This document shows positions 10,023-19,307 of a stretch of 64,000 nt of DNA, one piece after another. The stretch spans positions 372,001-436,000 of the forward strand of contig NZ_CP033006.1 in assembly GCF_005237295.1 (NCBI RefSeq). The letters run 5' to 3'. Position 1 is the stretch's first letter, and each line of letters begins with the position of its first letter. The notes below the pieces were generated by a model. That model ran no database searches. It saw only the letters and a list, made by a program, of their open reading frames with translations, and had not been told where the DNA came from. A program made the position numbers and the translations under genes. The DNA comes from Buchnera aphidicola (Macrosiphum euphorbiae) (lineage in GTDB: Bacteria > Pseudomonadota > Gammaproteobacteria > Enterobacterales > Enterobacteriaceae).

Positions 10023-12740
10023 TTATTTAGGTTTTGAAACAGGTGAATTGGAAAAATTTGTTGCAGAATGTGCTCCTGCAGATTTTTTTTTTCTAAAATT
10101 TAATTTCATAATTAATAAATTTAAATTAAACGTTTTTTCTTTTTTATTGAAATATAAATTTTCAGAAATTTGTGTTATAGGTGCACTTGATTGATTTTTT
10201 TGATTTTCTCTAACATGTATTTTTTTGTAAAGAAAATTTTTCTTATCTGAAATAAATAAATCTTTTTTTTCGTTTCTTTTTGGGAATTTAGGTTTTGCAA
10301 TTTTTTGGATTTGAAGATTACTATTTATAGATTTTTTGAATAAACACATTTTATTTTTAGTCTTTTTGATATCAAAATAATCATTTTTTTTAAGGATCTT
10401 ATTTTTTTCAATAATAGAAAATGTATATAATTTTTTCTTTTTTATGATTTTTTTTTGGTTTTTTATTTCATCTGATATAACTGGTGGATACTTAATCCAA
10501 ACTTTTCCTGATGCTAATTCTAATGAAAATACTGAAGATAATATTAATGTTGGAGATTTAACAGAATAACAATGTAAAAAACTATTATGTAAATTTCTAT
10601 TTTTACAAATTTTAGAACTATTAAAAAATTTATGAAATATTGAATTGTTTTCAATAATGTTGATAGAATTATGTTTGTGTATTAAAATATTTTTTAAAGA
10701 AGTATTATCATCTATTTTTTTTTGTGTTAATTGAAATTTTTTTATAATGTTTTTCTTATAAAAATAATTAGATTTTGTTGAGGAAACATCATAATAGTTT
10801 TTAACTAATTCTAAATTAGTATTTTTTAAAGGTGTATTTTCAATCTTTTTTTTAAAAATTTTAGATAAATCTGTTGTCTTTTTTTGATCAGAATTTTTTT
10901 TATGTGAAGAACAATGTTTTTTTTTTAAAAAAATATTACTTTTATTTTTAAAAGTATTCTTTTTAATGATTTCACTTCGAATCAAAATATGTTTAATTAA
11001 AAAAGAGTTTTTAAACCAATCTATCATTTTAAATATAAAGTTACTATTATTTGATAAAAGTTTTAAAAACACATTATGACAGTTATTTTTTTTAAAAATA
11101 TTTTCTTCTTTTTTTATTTTTTTGCGATTGTTATCAGATAAACTAAAATTAGTAAATTCTAATTTTTTTTTCGGTTTTTTTTTCAATATATTTTCTTTTA
11201 GAAAATTTCGAATTTTGCTTTTTCGGATATTAGAAAGACCATAACTTGTAGAATTTATACTTTCACCTCTTCTGATCCTAGAAACAGAATAATGCGGAGT
11301 TTTCATTTTTTTACTTGGAACAATAATAGTTTTTCCACCAGCTTGACGTTTTTCAATAGCATGAACTGCCTCTCTTTTTTCATTTAATAAATAACAAGCT
11401 ATTTCTACAGGCACAATAGCACGTACTTCATATGTATTTTCTTTTAAAGCTTCTTCTTCAATCAAACGTAAAATAGATAAAGATAAGGATTCATTATCTC
11501 TAATCGTTCCTGTTCCTGTACATCTTGGACAAACATGATGACTAGATTCCCCTAAAGATGAACTCAGTCTTTGTCGAGACATTTCTAACAAACCAAATCT
11601 AGAAATCTGGCCAATTTGAATACGTGCTCTATCATCACGTGCAATTTCACGTAATCTATTTTCAATAGCTCGTTGATGATGAATATCTGACATATCTATA
11701 AAATCAATTACTATTAAACCCCCTAAATCTCGTAAACGCAATTGACGAGAAATTTCTTCTACTGCTTCAAGATTGGTGTTAAATGCTGTAGATGCAATAT
11801 CTGTTCCACTTGTGGAACGAGAAGAATTAATATCAATGGCAGTTAAAGCTTCAGTACTATCCACCATAATTGAACCGCCAGAAGGTAATCTCACTTTTCT
11901 TTGGAAAGCGGAATTAATTTGTGTTTCAATTTGAAAATAACTAAACAATGGAATTTCTCCACTATATAGCTTAATTTTATTAGCAAAATCTGGACGACCT
12001 AAAAAGGTAATATGTTTCCGCGCTAAATCTAATACATTAGGGTTATCAATTAAAATTTCTCCAATATCTTGACGTAAATAGTCTCTGAAAGCACGAAAAA
12101 TTATATTGCTTTCTTGATGAATTAAAAATGGTGCAGTTCGACTTTTTGCTATTATCTGAATTGTATTCCAATGCTGTAATCTAAGAGATAAATCCCATTT
12201 TAATGATTCTATAGATTTTCCAGCACCAGCAGTTCGAATAATTAAACTCATATCTTCAGGTAATTTTAACAACGTTAGCAACTCTTTTAGTACTATTCTG
12301 TCATTTCCTTCGATTCTTCTTGATATACCACCAGATTTAGGATTATTAGGCATAAGAACCAAATAACTTCCTGCTAAGCTGATAAACGTTGTTAAAGCAG
12401 CACCTTTAGTACCTCGTTCTTCTTTACTTATTTGAACGATAACTTCTTGTCCTTCTTTTAAAATATCTTTGATATTAAGATCTAAAGGATAGATATTGTT
12501 TTCTGGAAAATAATTTTTAGAGATTTCTTTTAACGGTAAAAAACCGTTTTTTTCTTCACCATAATCTACAAAAGCAGCTTCTAAGCTAGGTTCTATACGG
12601 GTAATCTTTCCTTTGTATATATTTGATTTTTTTTGTTCTGATCCAGAATTTTCTATGTCAAGATCATATAAGCGTTGACCATCAACAAGAGCAACACGCA
12701 ACTCTTCCTGCTGAGTTGCATTAATTAACATTCTTTTCAT
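10023..12740 (-). CDS. rne: RNase E, endoribonuclease and degradosome scaffold
   Basis: RNase E starts mRNA decay and matures rRNA and tRNA. I place the start at ATG 12740 ([11 protein letters not shown], as in E. coli), giving 905 aa against 1061; the open frame further upstream has no homology. The catalytic half (about 1-530) is strongly conserved: S1 domain, '[19 protein letters not shown]', 'LTAIDINS', '[10 protein letters not shown]', and the zinc-link CPRC. The C-terminal half is Lys/Asn-rich and mostly unalignable. It still shows three islands: a Trp/Phe-rich helix like the membrane anchor (about 10980-11027), an enolase-docking-like [11 protein letters not shown] (10479-10526), and a C-terminal AGAHSATNF stretch like the PNPase-binding end. 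Confidence 0.97.
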   Translation of the reverse strand: MKRMLINATQQEELRVALVDGQRLYDLDIENSGSEQKKSNIYKGKITRIEPSLEAAFVDYGEEKNGFLPLKEISKNYFPENNIYPLDLNIKDILKEGQEVIVQISKEERGTKGAALTTFISLAGSYLVLMPNNPKSGGISRRIEGNDRIVLKELLTLLKLPEDMSLIIRTAGAGKSIESLKWDLSLRLQHWNTIQIIAKSRTAPFLIHQESNIIFRAFRDYLRQDIGEILIDNPNVLDLARKHITFLGRPDFANKIKLYSGEIPLFSYFQIETQINSAFQRKVRLPSGGSIMVDSTEALTAIDINSSRSTSGTDIASTAFNTNLEAVEEISRQLRLRDLGGLIVIDFIDMSDIHHQRAIENRLREIARDDRARIQIGQISRFGLLEMSRQRLSSSLGESSHHVCPRCTGTGTIRDNESLSLSILRLIEEEALKENTYEVRAIVPVEIACYLLNEKREAVHAIEKRQAGGKTIIVPSKKMKTPHYSVSRIRRGESINSTSYGLSNIRKSKIRNFLKENILKKKPKKKLEFTNFSLSDNNRKKIKKEENIFKKNNCHNVFLKLLSNNSNFIFKMIDWFKNSFLIKHILIRSEIIKKNTFKNKSNIFLKKKHCSSHKKNSDQKKTTDLSKIFKKKIENTPLKNTNLELVKNYYDVSSTKSNYFYKKNIIKKFQLTQKKIDDNTSLKNILIHKHNSINIIENNSIFHKFFNSSKICKNRNLHNSFLHCYSVKSPTLILSSVFSLELASGKVWIKYPPVISDEIKNQKKIIKKKKLYTFSIIEKNKILKKNDYFDIKKTKNKMCLFKKSINSNLQIQKIAKPKFPKRNEKKDLFISDKKNFLYKKIHVRENQKNQSSAPITQISENLYFNKKEKTFNLNLLIMKLNFRKKKSAGAHSATNFSNSPVSKPK

Positions 12741-13087
12741 TATAACTTTTTCTCTCTTATTTTTATAAATAAGTAAATACATCAACAGGAAATATAAACT
12801 ATTAAAAAATGAATTTTTTATGATCATATTATGATTTTTATTTAAAATATCTATAAAAATAATTTTTTTTAAAAATTTCAAATTTAAATAAACTTAAAAA
12901 TATAAATATATAATCAATTATTATATATAAATATATATAAAAATATTTAAAATTGTTATATAAAATACAATACAAAATTTATTTGTATTATATATTTTAA
13001 CAAATAATTTATTTAATATATTTATGTAAATAATTATATTATAATAAATAAAAATTAAAAAAATTACTTAAAATAGAGATTTTTTTA
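12741..13087. promoter_or_regulatory. rne-rluC divergent spacer with a leader hairpin
   Basis: These 347 bases contain no gene and are over 85% A/T. They must hold the promoters of both genes. An imperfect inverted repeat lies at 12953-13003: an inner AATACAAA/TTTGTATT stem with a 5-base loop (12969-12989) and outer TTGTTA/TAACAA arms. On the rne side it would fall in the 5' leader about 210 bases before the start. The E. coli rne leader carries hairpins used for autoregulation; equivalence here is only inferred. Confidence 0.35.
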
Positions 13088-14032
13088 ATGAAACACAAAA
13101 TACTACCTATATCTATTATATACATTAATAAAGATATGCTAAATCAACGAATAGATAATTTTATACATAGTAAGTTCAAAAATGTACCTAAAAGTATGAT
13201 CTATCGCATTATAAGAACAGGAAAGATTCGAGTTAATAAAAAAAGAATCAGACCACATTATAAATTAAAAATTGGAGATATGCTGAAAATTCCACCAATA
13301 AAAATTTCATGTAATGTAAAAAATAATTTCTTCCCCTTAAATCATGCCAAAAATTTACTAAATAGTATTTTATATGAAGATAATCATTTGTTAATTATTA
13401 ATAAACCTTCAGGAATCGCGGTACATGGTGGAAGTGGATTAAGTTTTGGAGTTATAGAATATTTTCGAAAATTACGTCCACTAGATAAATTTCTTGAACT
13501 TGTACATCGTATTGATCGTGAAACATCAGGTGTTTTAATATTAGCAAAAAAACGAACCTCTTTAGCATCACTACACGAACAATTGCGAGAAAAAAAAATT
13601 AAAAAAGAGTATATAGCATTAGTTCATGGATTATGGCCTATTAGTATAAAAAAAATTTCAGAACCTCTTTTAAAAGTTAGATTAAAAAATCAAAAAAAAA
13701 TAGTTTTAATCGATCAAAAAGGCAAACCTTCAGAAACTCGTTTTCAAATCAAAAAAAAATTTTCCTCTTCAACTTTGCTATCAATTATACCTAAAACTGG
13801 TCGGACACATCAAATTCGCGTGCATGCTTTATATGCAGGACATCCAATATTATTTGATAAACGTTACGGGAAAAGTGATTTAGATACTAATATAAAAAAT
13901 AAAAAAAATATTAATAGACTCTTACTTCATTCTTCTGGAGTTCATTTTATCCATCCAAAAAATGGCAATAAAATTTATATACAAGCGCCATTAGATATAG
14001 ATTTTAAAAATTATTTAAATAATATGATATAG
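13088..14032 (+). CDS. rluC: RluC, 23S rRNA pseudouridine synthase (955/2504/2580)
   Basis: RluC makes pseudouridines at three 23S rRNA sites. It is 314 aa (E. coli 319). An N-terminal S4-like RNA-binding domain ('MIYRIIRTGKIRVNKKRIRP') is followed by the RluA-family catalytic domain with the motif HRIDRETSG, whose Asp is the catalytic residue. 'KTGRTHQIRVHALYAGHPI' near residue 240 is the second family signature. It is divergent from rne, as in E. coli, and followed by rpmF. Confidence 0.95.
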   Translation: MKHKILPISIIYINKDMLNQRIDNFIHSKFKNVPKSMIYRIIRTGKIRVNKKRIRPHYKLKIGDMLKIPPIKISCNVKNNFFPLNHAKNLLNSILYEDNHLLIINKPSGIAVHGGSGLSFGVIEYFRKLRPLDKFLELVHRIDRETSGVLILAKKRTSLASLHEQLREKKIKKEYIALVHGLWPISIKKISEPLLKVRLKNQKKIVLIDQKGKPSETRFQIKKKFSSSTLLSIIPKTGRTHQIRVHALYAGHPILFDKRYGKSDLDTNIKNKKNINRLLLHSSGVHFIHPKNGNKIYIQAPLDIDFKNYLNNMI

Positions 14033-14112
14033 TTTATTTAAAACACAAGTTAATAGAAAAAATATTATTTTTATTAAACTACTTTTTAACATATTAAATA
14101 GAGACATGTGAT

Positions 14113-14277
14113 ATGGCCGTTCAAAAAAATAAACCTACTCGTTCTAAAAGAGGAATGAGACGTTCTCATGACTCTTTATCAGTACCAACTTTATCCATAG
14201 ATAGATTTTCTGGAGAAACACATATCCGACACCATATTACTACGAATGGTTATTATAAAGGAAAGAAAGTTATTTAA
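14113..14277 (+). CDS. rpmF: Ribosomal protein bL32
   Basis: This 54-aa protein (E. coli 57) is short and easy to miss. It begins [20 protein letters not shown], the diagnostic N-terminus of L32, and ends '[15 protein letters not shown]'. It is a component of the large ribosomal subunit. In E. coli rpmF leads the plsX-fabH-fabD cluster; here plsX and fabH are gone and a hairpin follows instead. Confidence 0.96.
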   Translation: MAVQKNKPTRSKRGMRRSHDSLSVPTLSIDRFSGETHIRHHITTNGYYKGKKVI

Positions 14278-14291
14278 AAAAAATTCCACAA

Positions 14292-14319
14292 AAAATGGTG
14301 CTTTCGCAAGTACCATTTT
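14292..14319 (+). terminator. Hairpin after rpmF
   Basis: AAAATGGTGCTT (14292-14303) pairs with AAGTACCATTTT (14308-14319) through 11 Watson-Crick pairs and one G-U pair around a TCGC tetraloop, 14 bases after the rpmF stop. Downstream sequence is ATAAAAAACA, so the U tract is weak. It suggests that rpmF is now separated from fabD. Confidence 0.6.
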
Positions 14320-14665
14320 ATAAAAAACAATATAAATATGAAATTTATTCAATAAATAAAAAAATTATTATAAAAACTAAGAAAAATATACCACACAAAA
14401 AATCTTATTTCATTAATACAATTATTTATTAAAAATTTAATTTTTTATATATGTCAAATAAATATAATATATTTATATTAATTAAAAAAAATAAATTTAA
14501 TATGAAATAATTAATATAAAAATATTTAAAAATAATACACATCTATTATATTAAAGATATTTATAAAATGTAAAAATTAACGAAATAAAAAAAAATAATA
14601 AAACAAGTTAAAAAATATTTCATAAAAATATTGCAAGATTTCATTTTAAAAAGAAGGTGATTATA
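14320..14665. other. Gene-free spacer where plsX and fabH stand in E. coli
   Basis: These 346 bases are over 85% A/T with stops in every frame, and I could recognise no remnant of plsX or fabH. Only the fabD ribosome site AAGAAGGTGAT at its end is identifiable. Confidence 0.6.
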
Positions 14666-15623
14666 ATGACTTTATTCGCAATGTTATTTCCAGGACAAGG
14701 TTCTCAATATGTAGGTATGTTATCTTCATTTTTCTATAAAAGTAATAATATTATTCAAAAAACTTTTAATGAAGCATCAGAACATATTCATATTAATTTG
14801 CTTAAATTAATACAAGAAGGACCTAAAATAAAACTAAATCAAAGCCAATATACACAAGCAGCAATATTAACTGCATCAGTTTCAATTTATCGTTTTTGGA
14901 AGGAAAAAAATGGAAGAAATCCATCATTTATGTTAGGGCATAGCCTTGGTGAATATTCTGCTTTAGTATGTTCTGGTGCAATAGAATTTTCTGATGCATT
15001 AAAGATTGTTTTTTTACGTGGTCAACTTATGGAAGAAGCAACTACAAATAGACCTACTTCAATGCAAGCGATTATTGGTATAGACAAAAAACAAGTTCAA
15101 ATGGCATGTTTAGTAAAACATCAAAAAAAAAATTGTTTCTTTAGCAAGTATAAATTCTCATAATCAAATTGTAATTTCAGGAGATAAATCTGCTGTATAC
15201 AAGGCTAGTCTAAATTGCAAAAAAATGGGTGCTAAACATATCTTTAAACTTAAGAATAAAATACCAGCACACTCTGAATTAATGAAACCAATATCTGAAA
15301 AACTAAAAAAAATATTAAAAATTGTTACTATAAACCCACCAAAAATTCCAGTTATCAATAACGTTGATGTAAAATTTGAAAATACTAGCAAAAACATTAA
15401 AAAAGCATTAATTAGACAAATCTATAATACTGTAAGATGGAAAGAAATCATAGATTTTATAAAATTAAAAAAAATTTTTGTAATGTTAGAAATTGGGCCT
15501 AACAAAATACTAACTAATTTAAATAAAAAAGATAAAAATATTATCTCATTTAGTACAAATAATTTAAAAAATTTTTTAATAGCATTCAAAAAAATCAATA
15601 AAGGAAAAAATGAAAAAGAATAA
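14666..15623 (+). CDS. fabD: FabD, malonyl-CoA:ACP transacylase, interrupted by a frameshift at an A10 run
   Basis: FabD loads malonate onto acyl carrier protein. From ATG 14666 (after AAGAAGGTGAT) the first frame encodes MTLFAMLFPGQGSQ and the nucleophile motif GHSLGE (Ser93), but ends at 15163. From about 15123 the +1 frame continues without a gap: 'KIVSLASINSHNQIVISGDK', then 'IPAHSELMKP' with the catalytic His, to the stop at 15623. The switch lies at A10, 15123-15132. Reading nine A's restores one 318-aa protein (E. coli 309). Both halves are well conserved, so the gene is either rescued by slippage, newly broken, or misread in sequencing. Its end overlaps fabG by 14 bases. Confidence 0.9.
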
Positions 15624-16344
15624 AAAAACTGCATTAATAACAGGTGCAAATCGTGGAATAGGAAAAGCGATTGCTAAAAAATTAATAAAAAAAGGGATTC
15701 AAGTTATTGGGACATCTACTACTAAACATGGAGTAGATGCTATTAATTCTTATTTAAAAGAAAATGGATTTGGTATAATTTTAAATTTAAATAATACTGA
15801 TTCCATTACAGAAAAAATTCAAGAAATTTATAAAAAAAAAATATCTATTGATATATTAATTAACAATGCTGGAGTTAAAGAAGATAATTTATTAATAAAA
15901 ATGAAAAACAAAGAATGGGAAGATGTAATAAAAATTAATTTATCATCAGTGTTTTATCTTGTAAAATCTGTTATTCGATCAATGATTAAAAAACGACAAG
16001 GTAGGATTATTACTATCAGTTCAATAATTGCTTATACAGGTAATAAAGGACAAGTGAATTATAGTGCTTCAAAATCAGGACTGGTTGGATTTCATAAATC
16101 ACTAGCATTAGAAGTAGCATCTAAAGGTATTACTGTTAATATTGTATCTCCAGGTTTTATTAAAACAGATTTCACTAACACATTAAATTTAATTCAACAT
16201 AAAAAATATATATCTAATATTCCTATGAAAAGATTAGGAAAAACAGAAGAAATAGCAGACGCTGTTATTTTTTTAACTTCAAATAAATCATCATACATAA
16301 CAGGTCATACATTGCATGTAAATGGTGGCATGTATATGATATAA
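15610..16344 (+). CDS. fabG: FabG, 3-oxoacyl-ACP reductase
   Basis: FabG is the NADPH-dependent reductase of fatty-acid elongation. It is 244 aa, as in E. coli. The cofactor motif TGANRGIG (11-18) and NNAG (85-88) are present. The catalytic residues Ser138, Tyr151 and Lys155 sit at the E. coli positions ('GQVNYSASKSG'). The C-terminus 'YITGHTLHVNGGMYM' is canonical. AAAGGA lies upstream of ATG 15610, inside the end of fabD, so the two are likely translationally coupled. Confidence 0.97.
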   Translation: MKKNKKTALITGANRGIGKAIAKKLIKKGIQVIGTSTTKHGVDAINSYLKENGFGIILNLNNTDSITEKIQEIYKKKISIDILINNAGVKEDNLLIKMKNKEWEDVIKINLSSVFYLVKSVIRSMIKKRQGRIITISSIIAYTGNKGQVNYSASKSGLVGFHKSLALEVASKGITVNIVSPGFIKTDFTNTLNLIQHKKYISNIPMKRLGKTEEIADAVIFLTSNKSSYITGHTLHVNGGMYMI

Positions 16345-16390
16345 TATATTGTATTATATAAATTTTTGAAATACCAAGGAAATAATAAAA

Positions 16391-16633
16391 ATGAAAAATA
16401 TCGAAAAACGCATAAAAAAAATAATTATTGAAAAACTAGATATAAAAGAAGAGATGATTTTTAATGAAGCATCTTTTATAGATGATCTTGGTGCAGATTC
16501 GCTTGATACAGTAGAATTAATTATGGCTTTAGAAGAAGAATTTGATATTGAAATATCAGATGAAGAAGCAGAAAAAATTAACACAATACAAAAATCAATT
16601 GATTATGTTAAAAATCACTATTCAAAAAAATAA
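16391..16633 (+). CDS. acpP: Acyl carrier protein
   Basis: AcpP carries acyl intermediates on a phosphopantetheine arm. It is 80 aa (E. coli 78). The attachment motif [19 protein letters not shown] is intact, with Ser37 as the modified residue. The protein is acidic and helical as expected. AAGGA lies 10 bases before ATG 16391. In E. coli fabF, pabC, mltG (yceG) and tmk follow; here acpP is followed directly by tmk. Confidence 0.97.
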   Translation: MKNIEKRIKKIIIEKLDIKEEMIFNEASFIDDLGADSLDTVELIMALEEEFDIEISDEEAEKINTIQKSIDYVKNHYSKK

Positions 16634-16747
16634 ATAATATTAATATTGTTTTAAGAAATAAACATTAAATACTTCGATTTTTTATAAATATAAATTTAAT
16701 ATAAATTACACATCACCATAATTGAATAATAAAAATTTTACAAAATA

Positions 16748-17386
16748 ATGATAAAAAATAAATTTATTGCAATCGAAGGCTTAGAAGGTGCAGGTAAAAC
16801 TAATGCATGTATATGTGTTAAAAATATATTAAAAAAATATAATATTAAAAATATACTGTTAGTACGTCAACCAGGCAGTACCCCTATTGCTGAAGATATA
16901 AGAAAATTAATAAAAAAACAATTTAATACTGATAATCTTATTAAAGAAACTGAATTATTATTAATGTATGCTGCAAGAATACAATTGGTTGAAAAAAAAA
17001 TAAAACCTGCATTAAAAAATGGAGCATGGGTAATTTCTGATCGTCATGATTTATCTTCTTTAGCTTACCAAGGCGGAGGTTTAGGTATTAAAAAAACAAA
17101 AATTACTAAATTAAAATCTTTATTTTTAAATAATTTTATTCCAGATTTAACTATTTACTTAGATGTATCTCCAAAAATCGGTTTAGCAAGAGCATCAAAA
17201 CGCAATACATTAGACTTAATTGAAAAAAGATCTTTGAAATTTTTTAATCAAACTAGAAAATGTTATTTAAAAAATGCAAAATTAGATAACAAAATTATAA
17301 CAATCAATGCTAATTTAAATATTAAAAAAGTGACTCAAAATATCAAAAAAAAAATATTAGATTGGCTTAATAAACAAGTGATATGA
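16748..17386 (+). CDS. tmk: Thymidylate kinase
   Basis: Tmk phosphorylates dTMP to dTDP. It is 212 aa (E. coli 213). The P-loop is EGLEGAGKT (residues 10-18). The substrate site 'VISDRHDLSSLAYQGGG' is conserved. A LID-like Arg/Lys segment 'GLARASKRNTLDLIEK' is shorter in arginine than in E. coli. It overlaps holB by 4 bases (ATGA). Confidence 0.95.
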   Translation: MIKNKFIAIEGLEGAGKTNACICVKNILKKYNIKNILLVRQPGSTPIAEDIRKLIKKQFNTDNLIKETELLLMYAARIQLVEKKIKPALKNGAWVISDRHDLSSLAYQGGGLGIKKTKITKLKSLFLNNFIPDLTIYLDVSPKIGLARASKRNTLDLIEKRSLKFFNQTRKCYLKNAKLDNKIITINANLNIKKVTQNIKKKILDWLNKQVI

Positions 17387-18372
17387 AATTATACCCCTGG
17401 TTAATAAAACCATATAATAGTATTATACGACAATATCAAACAAAAAAAGCTCACCATGCAATCTTGATAAATACTCAAAGAGGCATAGGAGCATCATTAT
17501 TAGTTTGGTTTATTAGTAAGTGGCTATTATGTCTAAAACGTGTAGGAATAAATTTTTGTAATAAATGTCATGGGTGTAAATTAATGTTATCAAATAATCA
17601 TCCGGATTGGCATAATTTTATAGCTGAAAAAAATAATATATTTAGTGTCGAAAATATAAGAAAAATTAATAAAAAAATATTTAAATGTGCTCAACAGGGT
17701 GGTTCTAAAATCATTTTTTTATCAGATACTGAAAAATTAACAGAATCAGCGATTAATGCTTTTTTAAAAACATTAGAAGAACCACCTAAAAAAACTTGGT
17801 TTTTTCTTGTAAATTATAAAAAATTAACTTTACATTCTACACTTAATAGTCGTTGTCTTATCTATAAATTATTTACTCCAACAGAAAAAGATAGTTTAAA
17901 GTGGTTAGAAACAGAAAACATAAAAAAAACTAGATCAAATTTAACGGCACTACGTATAAATCAAGGTTCTCCTCTATTTGCAAAAAAATTTCTTAATAGC
18001 AATTTATGGGTGGATAGAATAAATTTTTATAAATACTTATATAATGCTTTTAAAAATAAAGATTTATTAAACATTTTACCACTACTACAAGAAAAAAATA
18101 ATACAATTAAAATTGATTGGATATGTTTTATATTATTCGATTCTATTAAATTTAATTTTAATGAAAAAAACCATTTAACTAATTTTGATCAAATAGAATT
18201 TATTAAATTTCTTGCTTGCAATTATACAAACATTATTTTAGATGTTAGCATTCGGACTTGGATGCATTGTAAATATAGATTATTAAATATACCCGGAATC
18301 AATCATGAATTATTATTATTAGAACAATTGCTAAAATGGGAAAAAATTTTAAATTTGACATTAGAAATTTAA
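17383..18372 (+). CDS. holB: DNA polymerase III subunit delta'
   Basis: HolB is the delta' clamp-loader subunit. It is 329 aa (E. coli 334). It starts MKLYPWL as in E. coli. The four zinc cysteines are kept (C-x8-CNKCHGC, about residues 50-65), followed by 'NAFLKTLEEPPKKTWFFL' and the SRC motif ('TLNSRC'). The C-terminal third is poorly conserved but colinear, with 'PGINHELLLLEQLLKWE' near the end. The start codon overlaps the tmk stop. Confidence 0.94.
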   Translation: MKLYPWLIKPYNSIIRQYQTKKAHHAILINTQRGIGASLLVWFISKWLLCLKRVGINFCNKCHGCKLMLSNNHPDWHNFIAEKNNIFSVENIRKINKKIFKCAQQGGSKIIFLSDTEKLTESAINAFLKTLEEPPKKTWFFLVNYKKLTLHSTLNSRCLIYKLFTPTEKDSLKWLETENIKKTRSNLTALRINQGSPLFAKKFLNSNLWVDRINFYKYLYNAFKNKDLLNILPLLQEKNNTIKIDWICFILFDSIKFNFNEKNHLTNFDQIEFIKFLACNYTNIILDVSIRTWMHCKYRLLNIPGINHELLLLEQLLKWEKILNLTLEI

Positions 18373-18396
18373 TTTTTATATAAAAGAGAGAAGATT

Positions 18397-19191
18397 ATGT
18401 TCTTAATTGACTCACATTGTCATCTTGATAGATTAAATTATCATTTATTACATAAAAATATAGATGATGTAATAAAAAAATCTTATAAAAATTATGTAAA
18501 AAATTTCTTAACGGTATCAACTTCTATAAATAATTTTTATAGAATTACAAAATTATTTAAAAAATACAAAGTTATTTTTTATTCTTGTGGTATACATCCC
18601 TTAAATTGTCAAAAAGAACTTGATACTTTTCATAGAATAGAGAACTTATCTGATAAAATAAAAGAATTATCTTTAATAAAACGTGTAATAGCTATAGGTG
18701 AAACTGGTTTAGATTATTATTATTCATCTGAAACTAAAAAAATACAAAAAGATTTTTTTCGAGAACATATTAGAATTGCAATAAAATTAAAAAAACCCAT
18801 TATAGTGCATTCTCGTGATGCTATAAATGACACTATAAAAATATTAAAAGAAGAAAATGCAGATAAATGCATCGGAATATTACATTCCTTTACCGGAAAT
18901 TGTGATGCTGCATTTAAATTATTAGATATCGGTTTTTATATTTCTTTTTCTGGCATAATTACGTTTAAAAATTCTATAGAACTTTGCGATACAATAAAAA
19001 AAATACCATTAGATCGTTTATTAATAGAAACAGATTCACCATATTTATCACCAGTGCCTTATCGAGGCAAAGAAAACCAACCTGCATATTTATTTAATAT
19101 AGCAAAAAAAATTTCTATATTAAAAAAAATAGATGTAAATATACTCGCAAAAATCACAACAAATAATTTTTATACATTATTTAATGTATAG
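18397..19191 (+). CDS. ycfH: TatD-family metal-dependent hydrolase (YcfH)
   Basis: This belongs to the TatD family of metal-dependent deoxyribonucleases; the cellular role of YcfH is not firmly settled. It is 264 aa (E. coli 265). Metal ligands are visible: DSHCHLD (residues 5-11), 'GETGLDYY', 'PIIVHSRDA', 'LHSFTG' and '[11 protein letters not shown]'. AGAGAG precedes ATG 18397. It follows holB as in E. coli. Confidence 0.93.
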   Translation: MFLIDSHCHLDRLNYHLLHKNIDDVIKKSYKNYVKNFLTVSTSINNFYRITKLFKKYKVIFYSCGIHPLNCQKELDTFHRIENLSDKIKELSLIKRVIAIGETGLDYYYSSETKKIQKDFFREHIRIAIKLKKPIIVHSRDAINDTIKILKEENADKCIGILHSFTGNCDAAFKLLDIGFYISFSGIITFKNSIELCDTIKKIPLDRLLIETDSPYLSPVPYRGKENQPAYLFNIAKKISILKKIDVNILAKITTNNFYTLFNV

Positions 19192-19307
19192 TAAATTTAA
19201 TATTTAATCTTACACTTAATATAAAATAAGTTTTTCAAAAAAAATATAATATATATTATTTACAATTCATCTTAACAATTTTATATATAATTAGGAGTTT
19301 TTTTTAT

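Noticed and set aside
12741-12881. A 47-codon N-terminal extension of RNase E
   Set aside because: The frame is open, but [11 protein letters not shown] at 12740 is the universal start and the extension is AT-driven low-complexity sequence.
15225-15623. A separate small gene in the second half of fabD
   Set aside because: It aligns with the C-terminal third of FabD and has no ribosome site; it is the continuation past the A10 run.
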